From NCBI RefSeq assembly GCF_005121165.3, contig NZ_CP034413.3:1860001-1924000 (forward strand): DNA of 64,000 nucleotides, in the 5' to 3' direction. Below the pieces are notes generated by a model. That model did not search any database. It saw only the letters and a program-made list of their open reading frames with translations, and was not told the origin of the DNA. Numbering within the stretch: position 1 is the first letter of the stretch; every line of letters starts with the position of its first letter. The position numbers and the translations under genes were made by a program. The stretch is from Dysosmobacter welbionis (GTDB taxonomy: Bacteria; Bacillota; Clostridia; Oscillospirales; Oscillospiraceae). Shown here piece by piece: positions 33,434 to 41,182 of this stretch.

Positions 33434-34119
33434 CTGGTCTTCTCCGTCAGGCCGCTGAGACGGGCATCCGCGGTGCTCAGCACCTGGGTCAGGCTCTGAC
33501 ACCGTCCGGGGTATGCGGCGGTCAGGGCCTCGTTGGACAGGTCCGGGAACGCCGCCTTTTTGGCCGCCAGGGACCGCAGGCTCCGGGTGTACTGGATCTC
33601 CGAGAGCTTCATGTCCGCCTCCGCTGTGCCCATGGTGCAGGCGGCCGGGTCCAGAGAGAAGTACGCCTCGTTGGCGCCGGCGGTGCGGTACAGATGGCGG
33701 TACAGCTGGTACACCGCGCTGCCCAGATATCCGGCAGCGGCGTTGATGGACGCCTTGTCGTTCAGCTTGCCCAGCAGGCCGAACAGCACCCCCACAGCGC
33801 CGGAGAGCAGCTTGCTCTGGAGCGTGGCCAGCACGCTGCCCTGGAGGATGTTGCCCGGTTCCGCAGCGTTCAGGATCTCCTGCTCCGTCAGCATGTTCCC
33901 CTCCCGGGACAGGGTCCTGCCCAGGATGAAGTCCGCGGAGACGTGGTAGTAATCACAGGCCTTCACCACAAAGGCCAGGCCCGGTTCCCGAATGCCGTTT
34001 TCATAGTGGCTCAACAGGGCCTGGGAGATTCCCAGATCCCCTGCGGCAGTTCGCTGGGAGACGCCCCGCTCCTGCCGCAGCAGGGACAGGGTCCGTGAAA
34101 ATTCAGTTGTGGAAGCCAT
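33430..34119 (-). CDS. XRE-family regulator heading the MBOAT-SGNH operon
   Basis: 229 residues. N-terminal helix-turn-helix at residues 8-65 (VSQRTAAGDLGISQALLSHYENG). The remaining 160 residues are helical and alanine-rich (LLSGAVGVLFGLLGKLNDK, AAGYLGSAVYQLYRHLYR) without clear transmembrane segments. The stop overlaps the MBOAT start by four bases, so regulator and acyltransferase are translationally coupled. It probably regulates polymer acylation. Start ATG 34119 follows GAAGGAGAGAG. Confidence 0.88.
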   Translation of the reverse strand: MASTTEFSRTLSLLRQERGVSQRTAAGDLGISQALLSHYENGIREPGLAFVVKACDYYHVSADFILGRTLSREGNMLTEQEILNAAEPGNILQGSVLATLQSKLLSGAVGVLFGLLGKLNDKASINAAAGYLGSAVYQLYRHLYRTAGANEAYFSLDPAACTMGTAEADMKLSEIQYTRSLRSLAAKKAAFPDLSNEALTAAYPGRCQSLTQVLSTADARLSGLTEKTR

Positions 34120-34213
34120 CGTTCTCTCTCCTTCAGAGTTAAATACATAACGTATAGCTTAACAAATACGATACGGATTGTAAAGAAAAATCCCACGGAT
34201 TCAGACATTTTTC

Positions 34214-34241
34214 GGGGGAAGGCGCTGCGGCGCCTTCCCCC
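34214..34241. terminator. Hairpin between the HAD gene and the XRE operon
   Basis: Perfect 12-bp stem GGGGGAAGGCGC / GCGCCTTCCCCC, 4-base loop, 22 bases after the HAD stop; no T-run on the minus strand. Confidence 0.5.
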
Positions 34242-34262
34242 GCTGTTTCCTTGCCGTCCAGC

Positions 34263-35141
34263 TCAGAACAGGCCCACCTGCCCCAGCAGCACGTCTCCCC
34301 CGATGCTGCGCACCTGGCGGGCATTCTCCTCCCACAAGCGGTCCGTCACCGCCATTTTGCGGATGATGTCCTGCACCGTGGCCTCCAGCGCAGACCCGGC
34401 CCGGTAGTCCGCCTGGAAGATATAATCCACCCGGCCCTTTGCCAGCAGGTCCTCCACACCGGCGCGGTTGCTGGCCTGGTACACGGCGATGGCCTGGCCG
34501 CCGTAGGCCCGCATCATCTTCATGCAGGGCACGTCGGAAAGGCCGTCCCCCATGTAGATCATACTGGTGAAGGGCACCCGCTTGCTGTCGTCAGGCATGG
34601 AGGCGTTTAGATCCCGGTCGTTGGACACGTCCAGCACGCCCTTGTTGATCCGGTAGACGAACTGGGTCTTGGCGGTGAAGTTCACCGCCAGCTTGGGCCA
34701 CACGGGCACACCGCTCTCATCGTAGTAAAACTCGCTGGCATAGATCTCCTTGAATTCCCCGCTGATGGACGAGCCTTCAATGATCTCCCGCAGGCCGGAA
34801 GAGATGATGTAGTGCTCCACCTGGACACCCTGGCCGGCGCCGAAGTCGTTGATCCGCCGGAACCAGTCCTCCACACCGGGGAACAGCACGATGCTCCGCC
34901 CCTTCTCCACCAGGTCCGTCCGGGTGAAAGGTCGGTTCCGCCGCGCCGCCTCCCGCAGCATGGTGTACATATAGGCCAGGATACCGTCCATCCGGTTCCT
35001 GCGGCCGAAGCCGTTGGCCTCCGCCCAGAACTCTGCGGGGGTCATCCCCAGGGAGGGGATGAAGGCGTAGTCCTGCATATCGGTGGTGCAGAGGGTCTTG
35101 TCAAAGTCGTACAGAAAGGCCACGATGGGCTGTTGCTTCAT
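34263..35141 (-). CDS. HAD-superfamily phosphatase
   Basis: 292 residues from ATG at 35141, after GGAGGAG. Motif I YDFDKTLCTTD (about residue 13), motif II YIISSGLREII, and motif IV MIYMGDGLSDVPCMK. The large helical insertion between motifs I and II (about residues 20-90) and size match the uncharacterised HAD-like (PSP-like/DUF) phosphatases common in Clostridia. Substrate unknown. Convergent neighbours none; both flanks have hairpins, so probably monocistronic. Confidence 0.88.
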   Translation of the reverse strand: MKQQPIVAFLYDFDKTLCTTDMQDYAFIPSLGMTPAEFWAEANGFGRRNRMDGILAYMYTMLREAARRNRPFTRTDLVEKGRSIVLFPGVEDWFRRINDFGAGQGVQVEHYIISSGLREIIEGSSISGEFKEIYASEFYYDESGVPVWPKLAVNFTAKTQFVYRINKGVLDVSNDRDLNASMPDDSKRVPFTSMIYMGDGLSDVPCMKMMRAYGGQAIAVYQASNRAGVEDLLAKGRVDYIFQADYRAGSALEATVQDIIRKMAVTDRLWEENARQVRSIGGDVLLGQVGLF

Positions 35142-35191
35142 GGCTGACTCCTCCAATCAAAAGACGTTGAGCGCCGGGACCGGGAAAGAAA

Positions 35192-35215
35192 AAAGCGGCT
35201 CCTGCGAGCCGCTTT
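35192..35215 (-). terminator. Terminator of the sepF-divIVA operon
   Basis: 10-bp stem AAAGCGGCTC / GAGCCGCTTT, loop CTGC. Minus strand continues TTTTCTTTC, a good U-tract. Confidence 0.85.
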
Positions 35216-35221
35216 GATCGT

Positions 35222-35932
35222 TCAGTCATCGCCGCCGGAGTAATTGCGGCCGAACTTCAGATCGTTGAGATTGATGCGGCGGGTAGGCTCATCCACAGGA
35301 TCAGCCGCAAAGGGGTCCCCCTCCGGATAGTCATCCTCCGCCGCCGGAGACGCCTCTTCCGCTTCCGCCGGGGCCGCTTCCTCCTCCACGCTCTGCTCGC
35401 TGAAAGCGGCCAGCACCTTTTCCTCGATCTGCTGGACGGCCTCCTCCGGCTCCTGCTGGGAAATCGGCTCCGCCGCCTCCACCGGCAGCTCGGGCAGCTG
35501 CTCCAGGAATTTCAGCTCCTTCTCACAGATCTCCCTGCTGGCGGCAATGAACTGGGCCAGATCCCGCTGGCCCTGGTGCAGCCGCTCCTCGGCGGCCTCC
35601 ACCTCCTGGCGCAGCTGGCCGATCTTCTCCCGGGCGCTGGTCTCCGCTTGGGCCAGGATCTCGTCCCGCTTGGCCTCTGCCTCGTGGACGATGGAGTCCG
35701 CCATCTTCTGGGCGGTCAGCAGGGTGGCGCGCATGGAGTCCTCGGTGGCACGGTAGTCCTCCACCTTTTCCACCAGGACCTTCAGCTTGGCCTTCAGCGC
35801 CGCGTTCTCCTTGTAGAGCGCGGTGTAATCATCGGTGAGCTCGTCCAGAAACTCATCGACCATGGCCATGTTATATCCGCCCATCACTGCCTTGGAAAAG
35901 GCGTGGGTGGAAACTTCCTGTGGTGTCAGCAT
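35222..35932 (-). CDS. divIVA: DivIVA-family cell-division/polarity protein
   Basis: 236 residues. The N-terminal DivIVA membrane-binding motif is intact (LTPQEVSTHAFSKAVMGGYN, then VDEFLDELTDDY). A long coiled coil runs to about residue 145 (ALYKENAALKAKLKVLVEKVEDY, EAKRDEILAQAE), followed by a Glu/Pro-rich disordered tail and a short conserved end (INLNDLKFGRNYSG). DivIVA marks negatively curved membrane at poles and septum. It follows sepF by 27 bases, as in the ylm cluster of Firmicutes. Confidence 0.95.
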   Translation of the reverse strand: MLTPQEVSTHAFSKAVMGGYNMAMVDEFLDELTDDYTALYKENAALKAKLKVLVEKVEDYRATEDSMRATLLTAQKMADSIVHEAEAKRDEILAQAETSAREKIGQLRQEVEAAEERLHQGQRDLAQFIAASREICEKELKFLEQLPELPVEAAEPISQQEPEEAVQQIEEKVLAAFSEQSVEEEAAPAEAEEASPAAEDDYPEGDPFAADPVDEPTRRINLNDLKFGRNYSGGDD

Positions 35933-35959
35933 AGTGCGATGTTACCCCCTCGTGTCCGC

Positions 35960-36394
35960 TCAGAAATAGAGGCCGTTGTTCTCCAGCTCGTCGATCAGAT
36001 CGCCCTCGATATCCACATGATAGGGCGTGATGATGTATGTATTGGCAGCCACCTTCTTGATCTTGCCCTCGCCGGCATAGGCCACGCCGGACAGAAAGTC
36101 GATCAGCCGCCGGGCGATATCCTTGTTGGTGGACTCCAGGTTCAGCACCACGGTCCGCTTGTCCTTCAGGTGGTCCGCGATCTCGGAGGCGTTCTCGAAC
36201 CGCTCCGGCTTCACCAGCACCACTTTCAGCTGGGTGGTGGCGTGGATATTCACCACCTTGTTGCGGCGGTCCTCCACCTTGAGCTTCCGGTCCTCAAAGG
36301 CGTTTTGCCGCACCGGCTCCTCAAAGTCATCATACTCCTCGTCCTCATCCTCGTAGGGGTGGGTCCACTTTTTCAGTTCGTCCAATAAGCTCAT
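35960..36394 (-). CDS. sepF: SepF, FtsZ-interacting cell-division protein
   Basis: 144 residues; ATG 36394 follows GGGAGG. A short N-terminal amphipathic helix (MSLLDELKKWTHPY) is followed by an acidic linker and the SepF core (VVLVKPERFENASEIADHL, VVLNLESTNKDIARRLIDFL, YIITPYHVDI). SepF forms rings that bundle FtsZ and tether it to the membrane. Lies between yggS and divIVA in the conserved order. Confidence 0.97.
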   Translation of the reverse strand: MSLLDELKKWTHPYEDEDEEYDDFEEPVRQNAFEDRKLKVEDRRNKVVNIHATTQLKVVLVKPERFENASEIADHLKDKRTVVLNLESTNKDIARRLIDFLSGVAYAGEGKIKKVAANTYIITPYHVDIEGDLIDELENNGLYF

Positions 36395-36429
36395 AATAGC
36401 CTCCCATCGGAGCCGCGCTCCGGTCTTTT

Positions 36430-37122
36430 TCAGTTGTAATGGCGGGCGCCGAAGATGGCGCTGCCCACCCGCACCATGGTGGCGCCGGCACGGATCGCAT
36501 CCTCATAGTCGCCGCTCATGCCCATGGACAGATATTCTAATTCATTATGAAACAATTTTTGGTTCATGTCAACATAAAGTGCCTGAACTTCCTGAAAATA
36601 CCGGAAATTGGCATCCCTCTGCGCGTCTGCCGGGGGAATCGTCATCAGTCCCCGCACCCGGACATGGGTCCGCTCCAGGGCGGCCTCCGCTGCGGGGAGG
36701 ACTTTCTCCGGTGCAAAGCCGCTCTTGGCAGCCTCCCGGCCGATGTTCACCTCCAGCAGGATGTCCTGCACCAGCCCCCGGGCCGCGGCCACTTTCTCGA
36801 TCTCGTCCAGCAGCTCCAGAGAGCCCACGGACTGGATCAGGGCCACATGGCCCACCACCTGCTTGACTTTGTTGCGCTGCAGGTGGCCGATGAAGTGCAG
36901 GGGGGCGCCGTCGTAGGCGTGCTGCTCCAGCTTCTGTACCATCTCCTGCACCCGGTTCTCCCCCAGGGCGTCGATGCCGGCTGCCACGGCCTCCCGGCAG
37001 GCGGCGGCATCGTTCATCTTGCTGGCGCCCACCAGCAGGATCTCCTTCGGGTCCCGGCCGGCCTCCCGGGCCGCCGCGGCCATGTTCGCCCGGATCCGGG
37101 CAATGTTCTCCGCAATTGTCAT
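36430..37122 (-). CDS. yggS: YggS-family pyridoxal-phosphate homeostasis protein
   Basis: 230 residues from ATG 37122. PLP lysine in GASKMNDAAACREAV (about Lys33), ENRVQE, HFIGHLQRNKVKQ, and LSMGMSGDYEDAIRAGATMVRVG, all standard. The start has AAAGGAG 13 bases upstream, rather far; no better start is visible. YggS proteins control free PLP pools. Located in the HlyD-yggS-sepF-divIVA run, the clostridial version of the ylm operon. Confidence 0.95.
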   Translation of the reverse strand: MTIAENIARIRANMAAAAREAGRDPKEILLVGASKMNDAAACREAVAAGIDALGENRVQEMVQKLEQHAYDGAPLHFIGHLQRNKVKQVVGHVALIQSVGSLELLDEIEKVAAARGLVQDILLEVNIGREAAKSGFAPEKVLPAAEAALERTHVRVRGLMTIPPADAQRDANFRYFQEVQALYVDMNQKLFHNELEYLSMGMSGDYEDAIRAGATMVRVGSAIFGARHYN

Positions 37123-37171
37123 CAGCGTTCCAATACTCCTTTCCAGCGGCCGCCCTGCGGCCATCTCTCTG

Positions 37172-38455
37172 TCAGCTGCCAATCACCTTTCCATCATACA
37201 GGTCATAGGCGGTGATGATCACCTCGTCCCCCGCCCGGAGGCGAATCTGCTCCTGGGTCTTGCTGACCTCCTCTGCCGTGTCCAGCGTGGAGCGCACCAG
37301 GGCGAAGTCATCTCCGCTGTACAGCACGTCCACCGGCTTGAAGCGGGCCTTCATGCCCACCATGCAGTAGACGCCGGTCTCGCTCACCACGGACTCGTTC
37401 CCGTCCTCGTCCGTAACCGTTCGCTCCCGCACCCGCAGGGCCTCCTTGGGCACTCGGATGCCCGTGGTGGTCTGCCGAATAACCTCGGCGCTCTGCTGGC
37501 GCAGCAGCGTCAGCTCTGATAAATAGGTGTCCCCCTGGAACACCGCCACCACCCGGCCGCCTTCCGCCTCGCTGATATGGGTCAGCTTCACGCTCAAGTC
37601 CCGGCCCACGCCCTTGGCAAAGCGCAGCTTCAGTCTCCCGCTCTCCTGCAGGGTCTGGGCCTCGCTCTCCTCCAGGGCCGTCACATAGTACCAGGTGTCC
37701 CCCAGCACCAGTTTGCCCACCCGGTTGGAGCGCAGGGACTCGTCCGGCTCCAGGGCCGCCAGGGTCCTGGGCGTCAGCGTCTCCAGGCTCTCCGGCGTTA
37801 GAATGTTCTCATATCCGTCCACCACGGCGGAATAGAGCCCCGCCTGCGGCGCGGTGATCTGCCGGACAGAGCTTCCCGCCTGGGCCCGCAGGCTGCTCAA
37901 CTGGCTCTGGAGCTCCGCCATCTGGGCGGACAGGTCCTCCGTATCGGAATACGTGTAGTCCCGCTTCATCACCAGGCTCCGCAGCTCGGCTCCGCAGTCC
38001 TCCGCCGTGTCCAGCCGGTCCGCCGCCAGAGCGCCCCGGTAGTCGCGGATCGTCTGGAGGATCTGGGCGTCCAGTCGCAGAGAGACCTCCGCCCCCAGCG
38101 CCGCCTCCTCCGCGTACTGCAACTGTTCGATCTGGGTATGGAGGGATTGGATCTCCTTCTGGCGGTCCAGCGTCGCCTGGTCCGCGTAGACCAGCGCCAC
38201 CACGCCGCCGTCGCTGATCCGCTCGCCCTCCGCCCGCTGCAGCTGCAGCAGGCCGCTGGTGTCGTCCGTCAGGATCGCCTCGTCCCGCACCACATAGCCG
38301 GACAGCACCGTGGACATCTCCACCTGATACTGGTAGGCGATGGTGGTGGTCAGCGGGTCGCCGAAATAGCGCACCGCCTGAATCGAGAAATAGGCCAGCA
38401 CGCCCAGCGTGACCGCTGCCAGCAAAAGTTTTGTGCCAAGGGTTTTCTCTTTCAT
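37172..38455 (-). CDS. HlyD-like membrane-anchored adaptor protein
   Basis: 427 residues from ATG 38455, after AAAGAGGT. One N-terminal helix (LLLAAVTLGVLAYFSIQAV), then a lipoyl/barrel-like half (VLSGYVVRDEAIL, GLLQLQRAEGERISDGGVVALVYA), a coiled coil of about 100 residues (about 110-220), and a second barrel half. This is the HlyD-type adaptor organisation found next to yggS-sepF in Clostridia. No transporter partner is nearby, so the division-cluster location suggests an envelope role rather than toxin export (inference). Confidence 0.85.
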   Translation of the reverse strand: MKEKTLGTKLLLAAVTLGVLAYFSIQAVRYFGDPLTTTIAYQYQVEMSTVLSGYVVRDEAILTDDTSGLLQLQRAEGERISDGGVVALVYADQATLDRQKEIQSLHTQIEQLQYAEEAALGAEVSLRLDAQILQTIRDYRGALAADRLDTAEDCGAELRSLVMKRDYTYSDTEDLSAQMAELQSQLSSLRAQAGSSVRQITAPQAGLYSAVVDGYENILTPESLETLTPRTLAALEPDESLRSNRVGKLVLGDTWYYVTALEESEAQTLQESGRLKLRFAKGVGRDLSVKLTHISEAEGGRVVAVFQGDTYLSELTLLRQQSAEVIRQTTTGIRVPKEALRVRERTVTDEDGNESVVSETGVYCMVGMKARFKPVDVLYSGDDFALVRSTLDTAEEVSKTQEQIRLRAGDEVIITAYDLYDGKVIGS

Positions 38456-38537
38456 GGTTACCTCTTTGTCTCTGTCCGCGAAGCCTTCCCGGCCCCATGC
38501 AGGACCCTCTGCGGAGGCGCAGACCTCCACAACCTCC

Positions 38538-38602
38538 AGCTCCACCGCCGGACGCACCGGCGCGATGGCGGAGGTCGTGTGCTTGAAATGATTTTCTGCC
38601 CG
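38538..38602 (-). repeat. Diverged duplicate of the hfq 3' end
   Basis: Bases 38538-38602 match the hfq 3' region (about 38760-38824) in the same orientation, roughly 80% identical by eye with small gaps, offset 223 bp. In the hfq frame the copy reads FKHTTSAIAPVRPAVELE against [17 protein letters not shown] in hfq. The copy is out of frame with the ATG about 15 bases ahead of it (MRTGGQK...). Together with the lepA case this looks like one class of element. Confidence 0.8.
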
Positions 38603-38621
38603 CCAGTTCTCATTTCCCCAG

Positions 38622-38702
38622 GCACGGCGGGCTTTGCCCGCCGTGCTCAAGGTTTTGGTCCGCAAAACGTGATCCCGGCCTAAGTGCCGCCCTTTAGGCG
38701 GC
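38622..38702 (-). repeat. Three consecutive stem-loops after hfq
   Basis: Minus-strand order: GCCGCC/GGCGGC (38702-38686), GTTTTG/CAAAAC with a 5-base loop (38668-38652, 17 bases in all), then GCACGGCGGGC/GCCCGCCGTGC with a 3-base loop (38646-38622). Order, stem lengths and the linker CTTG-AGC match the stem-loops after lepA. Confidence 0.75.
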
Positions 38703-38729
38703 GGGCCTCAAAACGGGTCCGCAGGCCGC

Positions 38730-38975
38730 TCATGCGCCCGCGACGGCCGGTTCCTCACCCTCCAGATCCACCGGCCGCACCGGCGCGATGGTGGAGATCG
38801 CGTGTTTGTAAATGATCTGCTGCCGGCCGTCGCTGTCCAGCACCACCACAAAGGCGTCAAACCCCGCGATGGTGCCCCGCATCTGGAAGCCGTTCATCAG
38901 AAACATGGTGACGGGCAGCTTGTCCCGTCTGGCCCGGAGGAGAAACAGGTCCTGTAAATTCGCTTTTGTCTGCAT
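38730..38975 (-). CDS. hfq: RNA chaperone Hfq
   Basis: 81 residues from ATG 38975, after AAGGAG. Sm1 ([39 protein letters not shown]) and the Sm2 signature IYKHAISTI are both clear. Hfq forms a hexamer that binds sRNAs and mRNAs. The location just downstream of miaA, 63 bases away, is the widely conserved miaA-hfq arrangement. A degenerate copy of its 3' end lies downstream. Confidence 0.97.
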   Translation of the reverse strand: MQTKANLQDLFLLRARRDKLPVTMFLMNGFQMRGTIAGFDAFVVVLDSDGRQQIIYKHAISTIAPVRPVDLEGEEPAVAGA

Positions 38976-39037
38976 ATATGTCCGCTCCTTTTTTCTGTAT
39001 GAGTCGGACGATTTCCCTGTCTCCCGTCCGCTCACCG

Positions 39038-39982
39038 CTAGAATACGCCAGCGGCGGCCAGGATTTCCGTCGAAACCTGGAGGGCCCGGGCAAAATCCCG
39101 GTCTTTTTCCCACCAGATCCAGTGAATGTCCGGATTTCGCCGCAGCCAAGTCAGCTGGCGCTTGGCGTATTGCCGGGAGCGGAGCTTCACCTCCGCCACG
39201 GCCTCCTCCACCGTGGCGGTGCCGTCCAGAACCCCCAGGAACTCCTTGTATCCGATGGCCTGGAGAGCCGTGGCCTCCCGGGGCAGGCCGCTTTCCAGCA
39301 GCTGCCCCACCTCCTCCAGCAGGCCCGCCGCCACCATGGCGTCCACCCGGCGGTCGATCAGGGTCTTCATGTCCGCCCGGTCCCGGAACTGGAGGCCGAT
39401 CCACACGGCGTCGTACCGGGGCGGCAGGTCCCTTGTCTCCGCGTTGTGGGCGGAGATGGTCTTTCCCGTCTCCCGGTAGACCTCCAGCGCCCGGAGGATG
39501 CGCTTCTCATCCGCCGGATGGAGGCGTTCCGCCGCCTCCGGGTCCACCTGCCGCAGCTCCTCCAGAAGCGGGCCGATGCCCTCCCGGGCCAGCTGGGCCT
39601 GGAGCTCCCTGCGGACAGCGCCGCCGGCGTGGCCGCCGGCGAAGGTCCGGCCCTGCACCACCGCATCCAGCCACAGCCCGGTGCCGCCCACCAGGATGGG
39701 CCGCTTTCCCCGCCGCAGAATGTCGTCCACGATGGGGACGGCCGCCCGGGCGTACCGGGCGGCGGACCACTGTTCCGCCGGGTCTGCCACGGCAATCATG
39801 TGATGGGGCACGCCCTCCATCTCCTCGGCGGTGGGGGCGGCGGTGCCGATGGTCATGCCCTTGTAAATCTGCATGGAGTCGGCGGAAACCACTTCCCCGT
39901 CATACCGCTTTGCCAGCAGGACACCCAGCTTCGTTTTGCCGCAGGCCGTCGGCCCCACCACACAGATGATCTTCTCAGCCAT
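39038..39982 (-). CDS. miaA: tRNA dimethylallyltransferase
   Basis: 314 residues. P-loop [15 protein letters not shown] near the N-terminus, [31 protein letters not shown], and the C-terminal [13 protein letters not shown] that contacts tRNA. It prenylates A37 of UNN-reading tRNAs; MiaB, also in this window (49175-50586), then methylthiolates the product. Followed by hfq on the same transcript. Confidence 0.97.
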   Translation of the reverse strand: MAEKIICVVGPTACGKTKLGVLLAKRYDGEVVSADSMQIYKGMTIGTAAPTAEEMEGVPHHMIAVADPAEQWSAARYARAAVPIVDDILRRGKRPILVGGTGLWLDAVVQGRTFAGGHAGGAVRRELQAQLAREGIGPLLEELRQVDPEAAERLHPADEKRILRALEVYRETGKTISAHNAETRDLPPRYDAVWIGLQFRDRADMKTLIDRRVDAMVAAGLLEEVGQLLESGLPREATALQAIGYKEFLGVLDGTATVEEAVAEVKLRSRQYAKRQLTWLRRNPDIHWIWWEKDRDFARALQVSTEILAAAGVF

Positions 39983-40149
39983 CGCCGTCTCTCCTCTCGC
40001 CTGTCAAGGCTGTTCCGCTTCTGATGCATCGATATACTCACTGTATACGATCCGCTCCCGGATGTAAAGGGGGCCCTCCGCAAGCGGACAGCAGAAGCAC
40101 CAGTGCCAGCGCAGCCGGCAATCTCCCCCTTACGGCAGCCGCCTCCTTT

Positions 40150-40743
40150 TCAGAAGTCCTCCGCCAGCCTGCGGGCCTTCTCACAGGCCTCCGTCAAAAT
40201 CTCCTCCGTCTTGGCGGGATCCAGGTCCAGTCCGCCGGCAAACACATAGCTGAACGCCGGGATGCCGAACATGGCGCACAGCTGCTTCCAGTACAGGACA
40301 CCCAGACTCTCGGGCTGCTCCAGATCCCCGCCGGAGGTGAGATAAGCCAGCTTCTCTGCCCGGCAATCCCCGTGGCAGCCGTCGGCCTCGTAGTGATAGG
40401 TCAGGCCATTGGCGGAGATGTACTCAATATACGTCCGCAGGGCCGCCGGGAAGGTCAGGTCCCAGAAGGGTGCCGCCACCACCACCCGGTCCGCGGCCCG
40501 GAACTGGCGGGCCAGATCATACACCGGCGCATCGAAGCACCGGATCCCCGCCAGGGCGTCCCGGTCGTTCAGCATCTCCGGCGCAAAGGGCTTCAGCGCC
40601 AGCAGGGCCTCTGGTTCCACAGTCTCCACCTCGGCCTCCGGATGCCTGGCCTGCCATGCGTCCAAAAACGATCTCGCCAGCACCAGGGTGCGGGATTCCT
40701 CCCCTCGCTGGCTGATGCAGCCGTTGACAAACAGCAGTTTCAT
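40150..40743 (-). CDS. NAD(P)H-dependent oxidoreductase, AzoR/NQO-like flavodoxin fold
   Basis: 197 residues from ATG 40743, after AAGGAG. N-terminal flavin loop KLLFVNGCISQRGEESRT; RAADRVVVAAPFWDLTFPAALRTYIEYI is the typical AzoR/NAD(P)H dehydrogenase motif around the flavin ring; AYLTSGGDLEQ is the second FMN contact. A cytoplasmic FMN-dependent reductase of quinones or azo compounds, true substrate unknown. It starts 6 bases after the stop of the DUF6440-like gene, so the two are coupled. Confidence 0.88.
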   Translation of the reverse strand: MKLLFVNGCISQRGEESRTLVLARSFLDAWQARHPEAEVETVEPEALLALKPFAPEMLNDRDALAGIRCFDAPVYDLARQFRAADRVVVAAPFWDLTFPAALRTYIEYISANGLTYHYEADGCHGDCRAEKLAYLTSGGDLEQPESLGVLYWKQLCAMFGIPAFSYVFAGGLDLDPAKTEEILTEACEKARRLAEDF

Positions 40744-40748
40744 GCAAA

Positions 40749-40943
40749 TCACTCCTTCTCCTCCAAAAGGGTGGTAATGATGGGCTTCCCCTCCCGGTCC
40801 AGCAGGGGCGTCATCCCGCCGGCATGGCCGGTGGAATGCCACAGGTAGTTGACCCCGGTCTCCCGGTCCATCCAGACAGAGTTTTCCTCAAAGCCGGTGC
40901 TCTCCACACTGGTCCGCACAAACCGTTTTTCCTTTTTTGCCAT
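40749..40943 (-). CDS. DUF6440-like small protein
   Basis: 64 residues; ATG 40943 follows CAGGAGGT. Basic N-terminus MAKKEKRFVRTS, then WMDRETGVNYLWHSTGHAGG and TPLLDREGKPII. The core TGVNYL...GxAGGxTPLLDxxGKP is the pattern I associate with the DUF6440 family of small clostridial proteins of unknown function. Upstream is the hairpin array that follows mutL. Confidence 0.75.
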   Translation of the reverse strand: MAKKEKRFVRTSVESTGFEENSVWMDRETGVNYLWHSTGHAGGMTPLLDREGKPIITTLLEEKE

Positions 40944-40995
40944 ATAGGAAACCTCCTGAAAAATTCGTCACTCCCATCTCCGCCAGGAAAAAGGG

Positions 40996-41173
40996 CTGGG
41001 GAAAACCCTGCGGTTTTTCCCAGTTCGTTCGCCGCGGGCGAACAAAGAAATCTCAATCATTTTCGGCAGGGCGTGTACCTGCCGAAAATCCGTTGACCTG
41101 TGCGCCTCGGGCGCACACACCAGTGACCGACGTCACTGGTGTGGGGGGAGGTCAAGGGGGGACGCAGTCCCCC
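40996..41173. repeat. Array of six perfect stem-loops between mutL and the DUF6440-like gene
   Basis: Successive stems: 40996-41023 (12 bp with one G-T), 41027-41043 (7 bp), 41059-41089 (12 bp), 41099-41117 (8 bp), 41118-41141 (10 bp) and 41157-41173 (7 bp). All differ in sequence but each arm is exactly complementary. They follow the mutL stop on the minus strand. No open frame covers the array. Confidence 0.85.
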
Positions 41174-41182
41174 TTCGAAGTC

